DNA from: an uncultured Pseudomonadota bacterium
GTDB lineage: Bacteria; Myxococcota_A; UBA796; UBA2385
DNA length: 38,906 nt
Assembly (NCBI GenBank): GCA_913044235.1
Contig: CAJWOS010000007.1
Location: forward strand, 1-38,906
Direction: 5' to 3'
Below the pieces are notes generated by a model. That model was not told where the DNA came from. It saw nothing but the letters and a program-made list of their open reading frames with translations, and did not search any database. Of the stretch, positions 24,562-33,918 are shown piece after piece. The number at the start of each line of letters is the position of its first letter. Positions within the stretch are counted from its first letter, which is position 1. The position numbers were made by a program, and so were the translations under genes.

Positions 24562-25755
24562 ATGTCCTGTCCTCCCCGTCCGCTGTCCGGTATTCGTGTC
24601 CTGGAGCTCGGACAGCTGGTCGCGGGTCCCTTTGCGGGCTCGTTGCTGGCATCGTTCGGTGCGGAAGTGATCAAGGTCGAGGCCCCCGATGGCGACCCCA
24701 TTCGGCAGTGGCGAACGATGGTCGACGGCACGAGTGTTTGGTGGCGGACGCTCGCCCGGAACAAGCGATTGGTGTCGCTCGACTTGCGCTCCGCGGCGGG
24801 GCGTGCGGCCGTGCGCCGCATCATTCCCAAGATGGATGTGGTCATCGAGAATTTCCGCCCGGGCCGGATGGAGCAGTGGAACCTGTCACCGGCTGAGCTC
24901 GAGGCTCTTGCGCCCGGAGTCATCGTGTGTCGGGTGAGCGGATATGGGCAGACCGGCCCGGACCGAGATCTGCCGGGGTACGCCTCTGTTGCGGAAGCTC
25001 GGGGGGGCTTGCGGTACCTCACGGGGGTGCAAGGGGGCCCGACCGTGCGGTCCAACCTGTCGCTCGGAGACAGCATCGCTGGTCTTCACGCCGCGCTCGG
25101 TGTCGTGGTGGCGTTGCTGCATCGGCTGCGTGGGGGCGACGGTCAGGTGGTTGACGTGAGCTTGCTCGAAGCGATGGTAAGCATGATGGAGGGTGCGGTC
25201 ACCGAGGCGTCGGTGGGCGTGCACCGGGAGCCTTCGGGCAGCACGATCACGGGTGTTGCGCCGTCTGGTTCTTTTCCCTGTTTGGATGGGGAGGTGGTGC
25301 TGGGCGCCAACGGCGAGACGCTCTTTGGGCGCCTCTGTACCGCCATGGGACGGCCGGATCTGGCTTCGGATCCGCGCTTCTGCGGCAACGAAGCGCGCGT
25401 GGCGAACCGGGAGGCTCTCCGGAGCTCGATTGCGACCTGGACCTCGGCCCAGACGGTTGCCGAAGTGGTCCGAAAGCTGGCAGAGGCACGGGTTCCGGCC
25501 GGCCCCATCCAGTCGCCGGCGCAGCTGCTCACCGATCCACAGCTGCAGGCGCGCGAGGCCTTGTGGGAGGTGTGGGTGCAGGGGAAGCGGATGGTGTTGC
25601 CCCCTGTAGGGCCACGGCTCGCGACGGTGCCGCCTCGACGCGACCATCCTGGTCGCGCGCATGGAGCCGACACCCGCGCCGTGCTCATGGAGCTGGCGGG
25701 GATGTCGGAAGCCGAGGTGGAGCAGCTGCTCGCGGCACCAGCCGAGTCGAGGTGA
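24562..25755 (+). CDS. CaiB/BaiF-type (family III) CoA-transferase
   Basis: MSCPPRPLSGIRVLELGQLVAGPFAGSLLASFGAEVIKVEAPDGDPIRQW...DVVIENFRPG...VSGYGQTGP...LSLGDSIAGLHAALGVVVALLHR...VDVSLLEAMVS; catalytic Asp context (xGDSxxGLH) kept. Confidence 0.95.
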   Translation: MSCPPRPLSGIRVLELGQLVAGPFAGSLLASFGAEVIKVEAPDGDPIRQWRTMVDGTSVWWRTLARNKRLVSLDLRSAAGRAAVRRIIPKMDVVIENFRPGRMEQWNLSPAELEALAPGVIVCRVSGYGQTGPDRDLPGYASVAEARGGLRYLTGVQGGPTVRSNLSLGDSIAGLHAALGVVVALLHRLRGGDGQVVDVSLLEAMVSMMEGAVTEASVGVHREPSGSTITGVAPSGSFPCLDGEVVLGANGETLFGRLCTAMGRPDLASDPRFCGNEARVANREALRSSIATWTSAQTVAEVVRKLAEARVPAGPIQSPAQLLTDPQLQAREALWEVWVQGKRMVLPPVGPRLATVPPRRDHPGRAHGADTRAVLMELAGMSEAEVEQLLAAPAESR

Positions 25756-25773
25756 AGGAGCGCCAGACGCCGC

Positions 25774-26826
25774 TCAGGGAGCGGTGAAGGTGTACGGCAG
25801 TCCGATGGGGGTGCCGACGATATTGACGAAGCCCGCCACGCGTTCGCCCGTCGCGGGGGGCTCTTCGTACTCCACCACCACCTCAGTGTAGCCGCCGCAG
25901 ACGGCCTTTCCGATGGCTTCGGCCTGAGCGGGGAGATCTGCTGTGGAGCCCACGTAGCCGTAGGTACCGCCCGTCTTCAGTGCGAGCTCGCGAAGGGTCT
26001 CGACTGCTTCGGGCTCCCGCCACATCTCGTCGATCGCATCGGAGGCGGGCCCGACGCCGATGGTATGGATGCGAATCCCTGAGGCGGTGGCCAGCTGGAT
26101 CACCCGGCTCAACTCGTGTCGGGAAGCGGTGTCGGCCCCGTCGGAGATGATGACCAGGGAGCGGCCGTAGTTGGCCATACCGGGACCGTCGAGCTCAAGG
26201 TCCATCAGGGATTGTTCGTGCTCTGCGGCGTATTCTCCAAGGTCGTCGAGGAGCTCGACCGCCGCGTCGAACAGCGGAGTCATGCCGTCTGCATCCAGGT
26301 CTTGTGCGGCCTCGGCGATCTGCGCGCTCGGGCTACCCAGTGGGGCCAGGGTGCGGCTGTGCGCCATCGCGCCATCGCTGTTGCTGGTCGAGAACTCCAG
26401 GAGGGCCTGGTCCCAGTGGTCGGAGCAGGCTTCGATCTCACTCGCGACGGCCGCTGCTGCATCGACCCGGAACCGGTCGGGGTCGGTCTGGAGCATGCTG
26501 GAGCTTCCGTCGACCAGCAGGGCAAAGCTGCCGGCTTCGGAGCCGGGGATGGCCTGTTCTTCGGCGACGGCCAGCAGTGTTCCCTGCTCGTCTCGAAACT
26601 CGAGCAGCGAGACCGGTGGGGCCAGGCTGAAGCCGCGGTCGTCTTCCGCACCGACCGCAAACACGACTTTGCCGAAGTCGTGTGCGTGTGCACGCGAAAA
26701 GTCCGCCTTGGGAATGATACCGAGCAAGCTCAGTGCATCCATTGTGAGGAGTTCTTCCAGAATCTCGCAGCCAACGAGACCGACTCCGAGCGTGGCGGAC
26801 AGGGCGACAAGAGCATTGCGACGCAT
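25774..26826 (-). CDS. VWA-domain lipoprotein
   Basis: MRRNALVALSATLGVGLVGCEILEELL...FALLVDGSSSMLQTDPDRFRVDAAA...MTPLFDAA...LVIISDGADTAS; MIDAS DxSxS...T...D. Confidence 0.92.
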   Translation of the reverse strand: MRRNALVALSATLGVGLVGCEILEELLTMDALSLLGIIPKADFSRAHAHDFGKVVFAVGAEDDRGFSLAPPVSLLEFRDEQGTLLAVAEEQAIPGSEAGSFALLVDGSSSMLQTDPDRFRVDAAAAVASEIEACSDHWDQALLEFSTSNSDGAMAHSRTLAPLGSPSAQIAEAAQDLDADGMTPLFDAAVELLDDLGEYAAEHEQSLMDLELDGPGMANYGRSLVIISDGADTASRHELSRVIQLATASGIRIHTIGVGPASDAIDEMWREPEAVETLRELALKTGGTYGYVGSTADLPAQAEAIGKAVCGGYTEVVVEYEEPPATGERVAGFVNIVGTPIGLPYTFTAP

Positions 26827-27083
26827 GGGTTCTCCAGGTTGCCGGGGAAGCCGTGCGTGGCTTCTCCGAGGGTCTGCGGCCCCGACGGCTGGAAACATTG
26901 GTCATTCAGTCCATGCACAAATCGGTCTTCATCTGCGGAACGGACACAAATCCGCGGCGGTTGTAGACGTTTTGTCGTTTTTGGCATTAATAATTCAAAT
27001 ATAGCCCCTGAGCGCTGACGGTCCTGAGAACGAGCGCGTTGTCTGGTCAGAGAGGTAGGCGGAGGGAAACCAACGGAGTCGTC

Positions 27084-27713
27084 ATGTCTTTCGCTCGCAT
27101 CGCCCTGTTCGCCGCTGGCCTGTCCCTGGCCTGCAACCCCGCCACCACCATCGCCACCCAGGCTGTCGCCGCGGAACCTGCAGCACTCGGGGCTCCCGCT
27201 CCTGCCTTCACCCTCACCGATACCGACGGCCAGACTGTCTCCCTGGCCGACTTCAAGGGCAAGGTCGTGGCGCTTGAGTGGTTCAACCCCGACTGTCCGT
27301 TCATCGTCTCGGCCCACAAGGGGGGCCCGCTTGAGGCCATGCCGAAGGCGTGGACCGAGAAGGGGGTGGTGTGGCTCACCATCAACTCGAATGCAGAGGG
27401 TAAGCAGGGGCACGGCAAGGAACGCAACGCCAAGGCGAAAGGCGAGTACGACCTCCCGCGCGCCGTGCTGCTCGACGAAGATGGAAGTGTGGGGCGCGCA
27501 TACGGCGCGAAGACCACGCCACACATGTACCTCGTGGATCCGGCCGGAAACCTCGTCTACCGCGGTGGGCTCGACAATGCGCCGCGCGGCAGTGCTCCGA
27601 AGACCGGTGCGGTACCATTCTTCGAGAATGCTCTCAGCGCGGTCACCGCGGGCGAAGCGGTGAAGACGGCAGACACCAAGGCTTACGGTTGCTCGGTGAA
27701 GTACGGCAGCTGA
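27084..27713 (+). CDS. Thioredoxin-fold / redoxin family secreted protein (AhpC/TSA-like)
   Basis: MSFARIALFAAGLSLACNP...LGAPAPAFTLTDTDGQTVSLADFKGKVVALEWFNPDCPFIVSAHKGG...TTPHMYLVDPAGNLVYRGGLDNAP...YGCSVKYGS. Confidence 0.9.
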   Translation: MSFARIALFAAGLSLACNPATTIATQAVAAEPAALGAPAPAFTLTDTDGQTVSLADFKGKVVALEWFNPDCPFIVSAHKGGPLEAMPKAWTEKGVVWLTINSNAEGKQGHGKERNAKAKGEYDLPRAVLLDEDGSVGRAYGAKTTPHMYLVDPAGNLVYRGGLDNAPRGSAPKTGAVPFFENALSAVTAGEAVKTADTKAYGCSVKYGS

Positions 27714-27794
27714 TCGGCGTCGCCCCGGCATCTGTGGAGTCGTGGACGTGGAGCGGTAGCGGACACGGTGGCGTGGAGCGGGTACAGCGCTTTT

Positions 27795-28994
27795 ATGTCG
27801 CGCCGCTCGCCACTCGCCGCCCGCCTGATCAACCGTGCCAGTCGCGCGGCCCAGGCTATGGGCGTGGCGCCGCCCATCACGCCTTCCGCGCTGCGAACGC
27901 AAGCGGAGCGGGCCACGGGGCTTCAGCGATGGCACGGACCCCAAGACGATGCCGACACCTTCGAGGCCGGACTGGAGGTGCTGTGTGGTGCGGTCGGAGC
28001 GCCCTCGACCCTGAACGGGCTCGGTCGGCTGGCGCTTCACATGCACTTGTTCCGGGCCTTGTCCACGCGCCTTCGGCGGGTCGCGGCCCCGGCCCCGTCG
28101 GTCGCGTCCCTCACGGGGCCGGTCCTGGTGGTCGTAGGACTGCCGCGCTCTGGCACCACGCTCCTCCACCGCCTCCTGGCCCGTGCGCCAGGAACCCGCG
28201 CGCTTGCGCTCTGGGAGGTGCAGCATCCGATTCCGCCGATGCGTGGACCGGATCGGCGGCGCAAGCGCACGGTGCGACAGCTCGAGCTGCTCCACCGGAT
28301 GTCGCCCGAGCTCGAGCACAAGCATTCCACCGCTGCCGATGCGCCAGAAGAGTGCTTCTTCCTGCTCGACGATGCGCTCGTCTCGCCATCGTTTCCGCTG
28401 CTGTTCCCGCTTGAGGCCTACCGGACTTGGCGACACGAGGCATCGGTAGAGGCGGCCTATCGAGCGTACCGCTGGCACTTGCTGCGGTTCCAGAGCGAGA
28501 CGCCCAGCCAGAGGCTGGTGCTCAAGGCGCCGGGACATGCCGAGCACCTGTCGGCCATCGCGCAGGCGGTTCCCGAGGCGGTGTTCGTCCATACCCACCG
28601 CAGTCCGGTGGCCACGGTCGCGAGTCGGGCGAGCCTGCTGTCCTCTTTGCATGGCCGCTTCACCGACCATCTGGATGCCGAGGCCATCGGACGGGCAAGC
28701 CTCGACGATGCGGTGGCTCTGCTGCGGGGCAGCCTCCGTGGGCGGGCGATGCTGCCACCGGAGCGCTTGATCGACGTGCGGTACAAAGACCTCGTGGCCA
28801 ACCCCGCTGCCGTGGTGGCGCGCATTCATGCGCATGCGGGGCTGCCTTCGACGGTCGAGTCTTCGGCGCCGCCAGACGAGGAAGCACGACGGCAGCCAGT
28901 CCACCGCTACCGGCCCGAAGACTTTGGGCTGACGGCTGCGGCCATCGAAGCGGCCTGTGCTTCGCTCGTACCCGCAGGCATGTCGCCGGAATAG
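27795..28994 (+). CDS. Sulfotransferase family protein
   Basis: ...VLVVVGLPRSGTTLLHRLLARAPGTRALALWEVQHPIPP...RLVLKAPGHAEHLSAIAQAVPEAVFVHTHRSPVATVAS; PAPS-binding 5'-PSB-like GLPRSGTT and HRSP. Confidence 0.9.
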   Translation: MSRRSPLAARLINRASRAAQAMGVAPPITPSALRTQAERATGLQRWHGPQDDADTFEAGLEVLCGAVGAPSTLNGLGRLALHMHLFRALSTRLRRVAAPAPSVASLTGPVLVVVGLPRSGTTLLHRLLARAPGTRALALWEVQHPIPPMRGPDRRRKRTVRQLELLHRMSPELEHKHSTAADAPEECFFLLDDALVSPSFPLLFPLEAYRTWRHEASVEAAYRAYRWHLLRFQSETPSQRLVLKAPGHAEHLSAIAQAVPEAVFVHTHRSPVATVASRASLLSSLHGRFTDHLDAEAIGRASLDDAVALLRGSLRGRAMLPPERLIDVRYKDLVANPAAVVARIHAHAGLPSTVESSAPPDEEARRQPVHRYRPEDFGLTAAAIEAACASLVPAGMSPE

Positions 28995-29037
28995 GGGCCC
29001 TTGCCGCATCTGCTTCTGTCGAGCACGAGGACATTCA

Positions 29038-29685
29038 ATGCGTGGTCTGTTTGCTGTTCTGGTTCTGGCCGCTTGCGGTGCTGCGGATGGTCCCGCGGAG
29101 GCGCCTGCCGCGGTCGAGTCACCACAGACCGAGCCCGCCGTGGTGGCGACACCGGAGACCTGTCCCTACGCCACCGCACCGAAGGGCCACCTTCTGACCT
29201 GGACGGCCTTCAAGTTCACCGAGCGGCTCGGGGTCGATGGGGGCTTCGACGCGCTCACGGTCACGGCCGGCCACGGTGGCGATGAACCGTGGAAGGCCAT
29301 CGACGGCATGGCCTTCCACATCGACACCGCCTCGGTGAACACCGGCAACGCCGGTCGAGATGAGAAGATCCGGAACCACTTCTTCGGCACGCTCGCGCAG
29401 CCCGACACCATCTCGGGGCGAATCAAGGCCAACAGTCCCGGCAAGGCCACCCTCTTCATCGAGCTGAACGGCCAGCGCCACGCCACGGTGGTCGACGTCT
29501 CAGCGCGTGCAGAAGGGGTGGAGCTGCGCGGCCTGATCGACGTGCAGCAGTGGGGCGCCGGTGCGGCCATCGACGCGCTCAACACGGTGTGTCGAGCGGT
29601 GCACACTGGAGACGACGGTGTGAGCAAGCTGTGGTCCGAGGTCCAGCTTGTGGCCACCATTCCGATTGCGCGTGTCTGCCGCTGA
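29038..29685 (+). CDS. YceI-like domain lipoprotein
   Basis: MRGLFAVLVLAACGAADG...LLTWTAFKFTERLGVDGGFDALTV...MAFHIDTASVNTGNAGRDEKIRNHFFGTL...ISGRIK. Confidence 0.86.
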   Translation: MRGLFAVLVLAACGAADGPAEAPAAVESPQTEPAVVATPETCPYATAPKGHLLTWTAFKFTERLGVDGGFDALTVTAGHGGDEPWKAIDGMAFHIDTASVNTGNAGRDEKIRNHFFGTLAQPDTISGRIKANSPGKATLFIELNGQRHATVVDVSARAEGVELRGLIDVQQWGAGAAIDALNTVCRAVHTGDDGVSKLWSEVQLVATIPIARVCR

Positions 29686-29709
29686 TCGTTTCCCGTATTG
29701 GAGGTCCTC

Positions 29710-30465
29710 GTGTTTGTGGGTCGTCGCTTCGTTCGCCATCCAACGCTGCCAGAGGCGCCCGAGCCATTCGTGATGGTGCGCAACACCGCCATGTGGGCAA
29801 AAGAGTCGGTGGGCGTGCTGGAGGGGGCGCGGCTGCTCGGGTGGTCACCCTGGCTCGCGCGCGCGCCCCGCGGCCAGGGGCAGCTCGTGGTGTTGGTGCC
29901 GGGCTTTCAGTCGAGCGAGTCGGTGATGCATCCACTCATGCGCTACCTCCGCTTTCTGGGCTACGACGCGCGCCACTGGGGACGCGGATGGAACCGGGGC
30001 AAGGTGCAGGATGACGTGCTCGGAATGCTTCCGGTCATTGAGCGGTGGACGGCAGAGCATGGCGCACCGGCGGCCTTGGTGGGCTGGAGCCTCGGGGGCG
30101 TGATCTCCCGGGAGATCGCGCGGGAGGTGCCCCACTGCGTGCAGACCATCGTGACCTACGGCACGCCGGTGGTGGGCGGCCCCACCTGGACCTCCGCGGC
30201 CGGCATCTACGGGGAAGCGGTGTGTGCGCGGCAGGCGGCGCGGTCTCGGCAGCGGGAGCTCGACCGCCCACTCCAGCAGCCCATCACCGCGATCTTCACG
30301 CGCGCAGACCACATCGTTTCGTGGCCGGCCTGCATCGACCGCATCAGTCCCAACGTCACCCACGTCGAGGTGAAGTCCACCCACGTGGGGCTCGGGTTCG
30401 ACCCCGATGTGTGGTGGACGGTCGCCCGTGCACTCCAGCACCACCTGCCCTCGGAGACCCCATGA
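29710..30465 (+). CDS. Alpha/beta-hydrolase fold protein (lipase/esterase-like)
   Basis: GTG start preceded by GGAGG; GQGQLVVLVPGFQSSESVMHPLMRYLRFLGYDAR...ALVGWSLGGVISREIAREVPHCVQTIVTYGTPVVGGP; GxSxG elbow. Confidence 0.87.
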   Translation: MFVGRRFVRHPTLPEAPEPFVMVRNTAMWAKESVGVLEGARLLGWSPWLARAPRGQGQLVVLVPGFQSSESVMHPLMRYLRFLGYDARHWGRGWNRGKVQDDVLGMLPVIERWTAEHGAPAALVGWSLGGVISREIAREVPHCVQTIVTYGTPVVGGPTWTSAAGIYGEAVCARQAARSRQRELDRPLQQPITAIFTRADHIVSWPACIDRISPNVTHVEVKSTHVGLGFDPDVWWTVARALQHHLPSETP

Positions 30466-31097
30466 GCTTCTTCCAGTATGGCGAGGCCCTGCCCGACGCT
30501 CGGCGCGAGCATCCAGCAGCCGCCCGCAACCAGGCCCCGATTCTCGCGGTGCTGCGCTGGGTATTCCCCACCGAGGGCCTCGTGCTGGAGGTGGCTTCGG
30601 GCACCGGGCAGCACTCGGCCTTCTTCACGGATCACCTGCCGGGTCTCACCTGGCAGACCTCCGAGTACGACCCCGACACCTTCGGCAGCATCGAGGGCTG
30701 GCGGCAGGCGAGCCATCCAGACCGGATCCGTCCGCCCGTGCGCATCGACACGACTGCAGCAGTATGGCCGGTGGCTCGGGCGGATGCGATGCTGTGCGTG
30801 AACATGCTCCAGGTCTCCCCATGGGCTGCCGCGCTCGGACTGTTGGCGGGGGCCGCTCGAACGCTTGCACCAGGGGCCCCGCTCGTGATCTACAGCCCCA
30901 TGTCGCGTGGGGGCGTGCACATCTCACCCGGCAATCGCGACTTTGATGGGGCTCTGAAGGCCCGCAACCCAGCCCTGGGGGTGCGAGACGCCGACGCGCT
31001 CATCGCCGCGGCCACCGAGCGCGGTCTCGTTCACGAAGAGACCCTCGACATGCCGGCCAACAACACGGTGCTCGTGTTTCGTCGCCCTCAGGCCTGA
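30462..31097 (+). CDS. DUF938-family SAM-dependent methyltransferase
   Basis: MSFFQYGEALPDARREHPAAARNQAPILAVLRWVFPTEGLVLEVASGTGQHSAFFTDHLPGLTWQTSEYDPDTFGSIEGW...; ATGA overlap with upstream hydrolase. Confidence 0.9.
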   Translation: MSFFQYGEALPDARREHPAAARNQAPILAVLRWVFPTEGLVLEVASGTGQHSAFFTDHLPGLTWQTSEYDPDTFGSIEGWRQASHPDRIRPPVRIDTTAAVWPVARADAMLCVNMLQVSPWAAALGLLAGAARTLAPGAPLVIYSPMSRGGVHISPGNRDFDGALKARNPALGVRDADALIAAATERGLVHEETLDMPANNTVLVFRRPQA

Positions 31098-31507
31098 AGA
31101 TCGGTCCGCAGGGCGTCGGGCACGGGCATCTTCTCTCGCGACGACACAGCCAGACACACCTGAACGAGGCTGCCGGTCGCGAGCACGGTGTCGTCTTTCG
31201 GGCGGTGCACCACGAAGCGGGTGACGAGCGACGTGCGGCCGATGCGCTCGACCCCCACGTGCACGTGCAGGAGGTCCTCGAAGAACGCACGCGACCGGAA
31301 CTGCACCTGTGCATCGGCAAACACGAAGTCGATGCCGACCTGCTCGGTGCGCTCCGACGACCATCCGATGTGGCGCATCCAGCCGGAGAGCCCCTCGTCG
31401 GCATAGGTCAGGTAGTTCGCAAAGTACACATGCCCTTGGGCGTCGGTGTCGGCATAGCGTACCCGGAGGGGGTGATAAAAGGTCGGGAATGCGGGCGTCG
31501 CGGGCAT
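31088..31507 (-). CDS. Acyl-CoA thioesterase (4HBT hot-dog fold)
   Basis: MPATPAFPTFYHPLRVRYADTDAQGHVYFANYLTYADEGLSGWMRHIG...; xRYxDTDxxGHVYxANY motif. Confidence 0.92.
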   Translation of the reverse strand: MPATPAFPTFYHPLRVRYADTDAQGHVYFANYLTYADEGLSGWMRHIGWSSERTEQVGIDFVFADAQVQFRSRAFFEDLLHVHVGVERIGRTSLVTRFVVHRPKDDTVLATGSLVQVCLAVSSREKMPVPDALRTDLQA

Positions 31508-31652
31508 GGCGCCTCCAGAGGCAGCACTCTATCGGATGGGCGGAACGAGCAGGACAACAGCGGCAACCTCGCTCCGAGATGCAAAGATTGAGGCGAGCCG
31601 ATATCGCCCGTGCGTGGCCCGTTGGGACAGAGGCCCGCGTAAGGACGGCATC

Positions 31653-32357
31653 ATGCAGAACACGTTTTCGCCCAGCAACACCTTTGCCGTGCTGATGGCA
31701 CTCTCGCTGGGGGCCTGCTTGTTTTCTGCAGGTGGAAAGGGCGGGTCGGGTGACTCGGGAGACTGGGGATGGAGCGGCACGTCTTCCGACGAGGACGACG
31801 CCCATGACCACGACCACCACGACCATGACCACGATCACGACCTCATCACCACCGTGGTCCTCACCTTCGAGGATGCGTCGTCGGGAGAGCGCTTCGTCTA
31901 TCGGTGGGCCGATCCGACGGGCGACAGCAGCGAGATGCAGTTCGACGACATCCTGCTCGACAGTGGCGCGGAGTACGACCTGACCGTGCAGGTGCTCGAC
32001 GAGCTGGAAAACCCGGCCGTTGACCTGACGCCCGAGATCGCAGACAACGGTGACGAGTACCAGTTCTTCTTCACGGGATCCGGGATCTCCGGACCGGCTT
32101 CGAGCTCCGCAGCGCCCCTCTTGGTGCACGAATACGCCGATAGCGACGCAAATGGTCTTCCGATTGGGCTCGCAAACACCATGGCGGTGGTCGCATCGGG
32201 CGCTGGCGAGCTCGGAGTGACGTTGCGGCACATGCCGAGGGAAGACGGACAGCCCACGAAGGTGGAGGGTCTCGCCGAGTGGGTGGCGGAAGACGGTTTT
32301 TCAGCCGTGCCAGGGTACAACGAGTTCCAGGTTTATTTCGGCGTCGAGGTGTACTGA
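31653..32357 (+). CDS. His/Asp-rich lipoprotein, putative metal (Zn) binding
   Basis: MQNTFSPSNTFAVLMALSLGACLFSAGGKGGSGDSGDWGWSGTSSDEDDAHDHDHHDHDHDHDLITTVVLTFEDASSGERFVYRWADPTGD...LTPEIADNGDEYQFFFTGSGI...LVHEYADSDANGLPIGLANTMAVVASGAGELGVTLRHMP. Confidence 0.87.
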   Translation: MQNTFSPSNTFAVLMALSLGACLFSAGGKGGSGDSGDWGWSGTSSDEDDAHDHDHHDHDHDHDLITTVVLTFEDASSGERFVYRWADPTGDSSEMQFDDILLDSGAEYDLTVQVLDELENPAVDLTPEIADNGDEYQFFFTGSGISGPASSSAAPLLVHEYADSDANGLPIGLANTMAVVASGAGELGVTLRHMPREDGQPTKVEGLAEWVAEDGFSAVPGYNEFQVYFGVEVY

Positions 32358-32406
32358 GTGGGCCTGGAGAGCCACTCGTCGGGAGCGGTGGCTGGCCGGA
32401 TTGAGC

Positions 32407-33918
32407 TCAGTCGATGGCAATCTGCTCCAGCGTGAGGCGTTTTTCCTTGGCGGTGTACTGCACCAGCACCACGTGGCCGGAAGAGGACCGGAAGATGGCG
32501 GTGCGATCGCGGCGCTGCATCGCATCGAGGGGAATCTGGCCGGTGCGCAGTGAGCCGTCGGCACCGATGGTCAAGGTGTCGAGGCTGCGCTGGTCGCCCG
32601 CGTTTGACCAGGAGACCACGCGCATCGAGCCGTCGTTGCCCCCCGACTCGGAAAACAGGAAGCCCGACCAACCCTGCTGTCGGGCCACTTCTGCAAACCC
32701 GAGCTGGTCGGCGTATGCGGGAGGAAGGTCGATCGCGTGGTCGCCCTTCGGGATGAGCTGCAGGTCGACTAGGTTCCCAGACTCGCGCTCAATGCGAATG
32801 AGCAGGTAGTCGCCGAAGGTGTACCGCGTCTTCATGGGCTTGCCAGACAGGGTCGTTCCTTTCCCACCAGCCTTTTTCTGCACCAGCTCGGCCAGCACCA
32901 GGTCGTGTGCGCCGTCAGCCAGGATCTCGTGGACGAGAATGCCCGATCGGTAGCCAATCAGGTTGTCGTAGGTGTCTTCGTTCCCGCCTTGGAACTTCTT
33001 GCGTGTGTCGTCGTCCCAGTCTGCTCGCATGGTGTAGGCGAACGAGCCGTCGTGCCGGAGCCGCGACACGAAGAATCCGTCGGGCGGGTGAGTCTCCGAC
33101 CGCTTTGGTCTGCGGGACTCTCCCGCCACGAAGAGTTCCTGGTCGGTCGTGTAGATCGTGGTTGGGGTGAGCGTGTACTCGTCGGTGTCGAGGCGATGAC
33201 TCGAGACGGTGTCGCCGGTTTTCTGGTCGACGAAGCTCAGGAGCTTCTGGTAGCCACCATGCCGCTTGGCAAGCAGTCGCTTTGTATGCTGAACGGCCAT
33301 GCCATCACCCACGTGCACCACCGACGAGCAGAACGTGGTGCCCTGGGGATGAAACACGGGCTGTGTCCACTGAACCTGCAGGTCACGCCCGATGAGCCGT
33401 GTCGTACAAGCGAACTTGCGCTCGTGACTGTCGAACATCACCAGAGACACGCCCTCACCGGGTATCGGCGCTGCAACGGCCGTGAGGTACTGCTGCCAGG
33501 GGAGCTTGAGGCCCGATGGAATCGTGAGAACCCCCGCCGGCTTCGCATCGGTTGTGAAGCTGTGGACTTGCACTTCCTGGAGCGTCGTGTCGATGGTCGT
33601 CAGGTACAGCTGCTCACCGTCGAACACCCCCCGGCTGAGGGTGGCGCCGCTCGGAAGCGCGATGGTGCTCTGTCCCATCGGCCTGAGGTCGAGGTCCCAG
33701 GTCATCAAGGTGTGCTCGGTCTGCCATCCCTGTGCTCTTCCCTCCAACACAAGGAAGTAGCCGTCGGCTCCCATGCTCTGAAGATTGCGGACATCTTTGA
33801 CCTTCACATCTTCGATGGTGACCTTGTTTGTGGTCGCAGCGCCCGCCACTGGGGCACCCAGGAGCGCAACCAGAAAGAGCAGGCTGGCGATCCATTGTGC
33901 CTGTGGGCGAAGTGACAT
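32407..33918 (-). CDS. Secreted protein, beta-rich, function unknown (503 aa)
   Basis: MSLRPQAQWIASLLFLVALLGAPVAGAATTNKVTIEDVKVKDVRNLQSMGADGYFLVLEGRAQG...; clear signal peptide. Confidence 0.85.
   Translation of the reverse strand: MSLRPQAQWIASLLFLVALLGAPVAGAATTNKVTIEDVKVKDVRNLQSMGADGYFLVLEGRAQGWQTEHTLMTWDLDLRPMGQSTIALPSGATLSRGVFDGEQLYLTTIDTTLQEVQVHSFTTDAKPAGVLTIPSGLKLPWQQYLTAVAAPIPGEGVSLVMFDSHERKFACTTRLIGRDLQVQWTQPVFHPQGTTFCSSVVHVGDGMAVQHTKRLLAKRHGGYQKLLSFVDQKTGDTVSSHRLDTDEYTLTPTTIYTTDQELFVAGESRRPKRSETHPPDGFFVSRLRHDGSFAYTMRADWDDDTRKKFQGGNEDTYDNLIGYRSGILVHEILADGAHDLVLAELVQKKAGGKGTTLSGKPMKTRYTFGDYLLIRIERESGNLVDLQLIPKGDHAIDLPPAYADQLGFAEVARQQGWSGFLFSESGGNDGSMRVVSWSNAGDQRSLDTLTIGADGSLRTGQIPLDAMQRRDRTAIFRSSSGHVVLVQYTAKEKRLTLEQIAID

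Noticed and set aside
26730-29009. 759-aa minus-strand ORF
   Set aside because: Antisense to the redoxin and sulfotransferase genes, Arg/Gly/His-rich low-quality composition; open only because of GC codon bias.
30924-32231. 435-aa minus ORF
   Set aside because: Overlaps three better supported genes; Arg/His-rich shadow frame.
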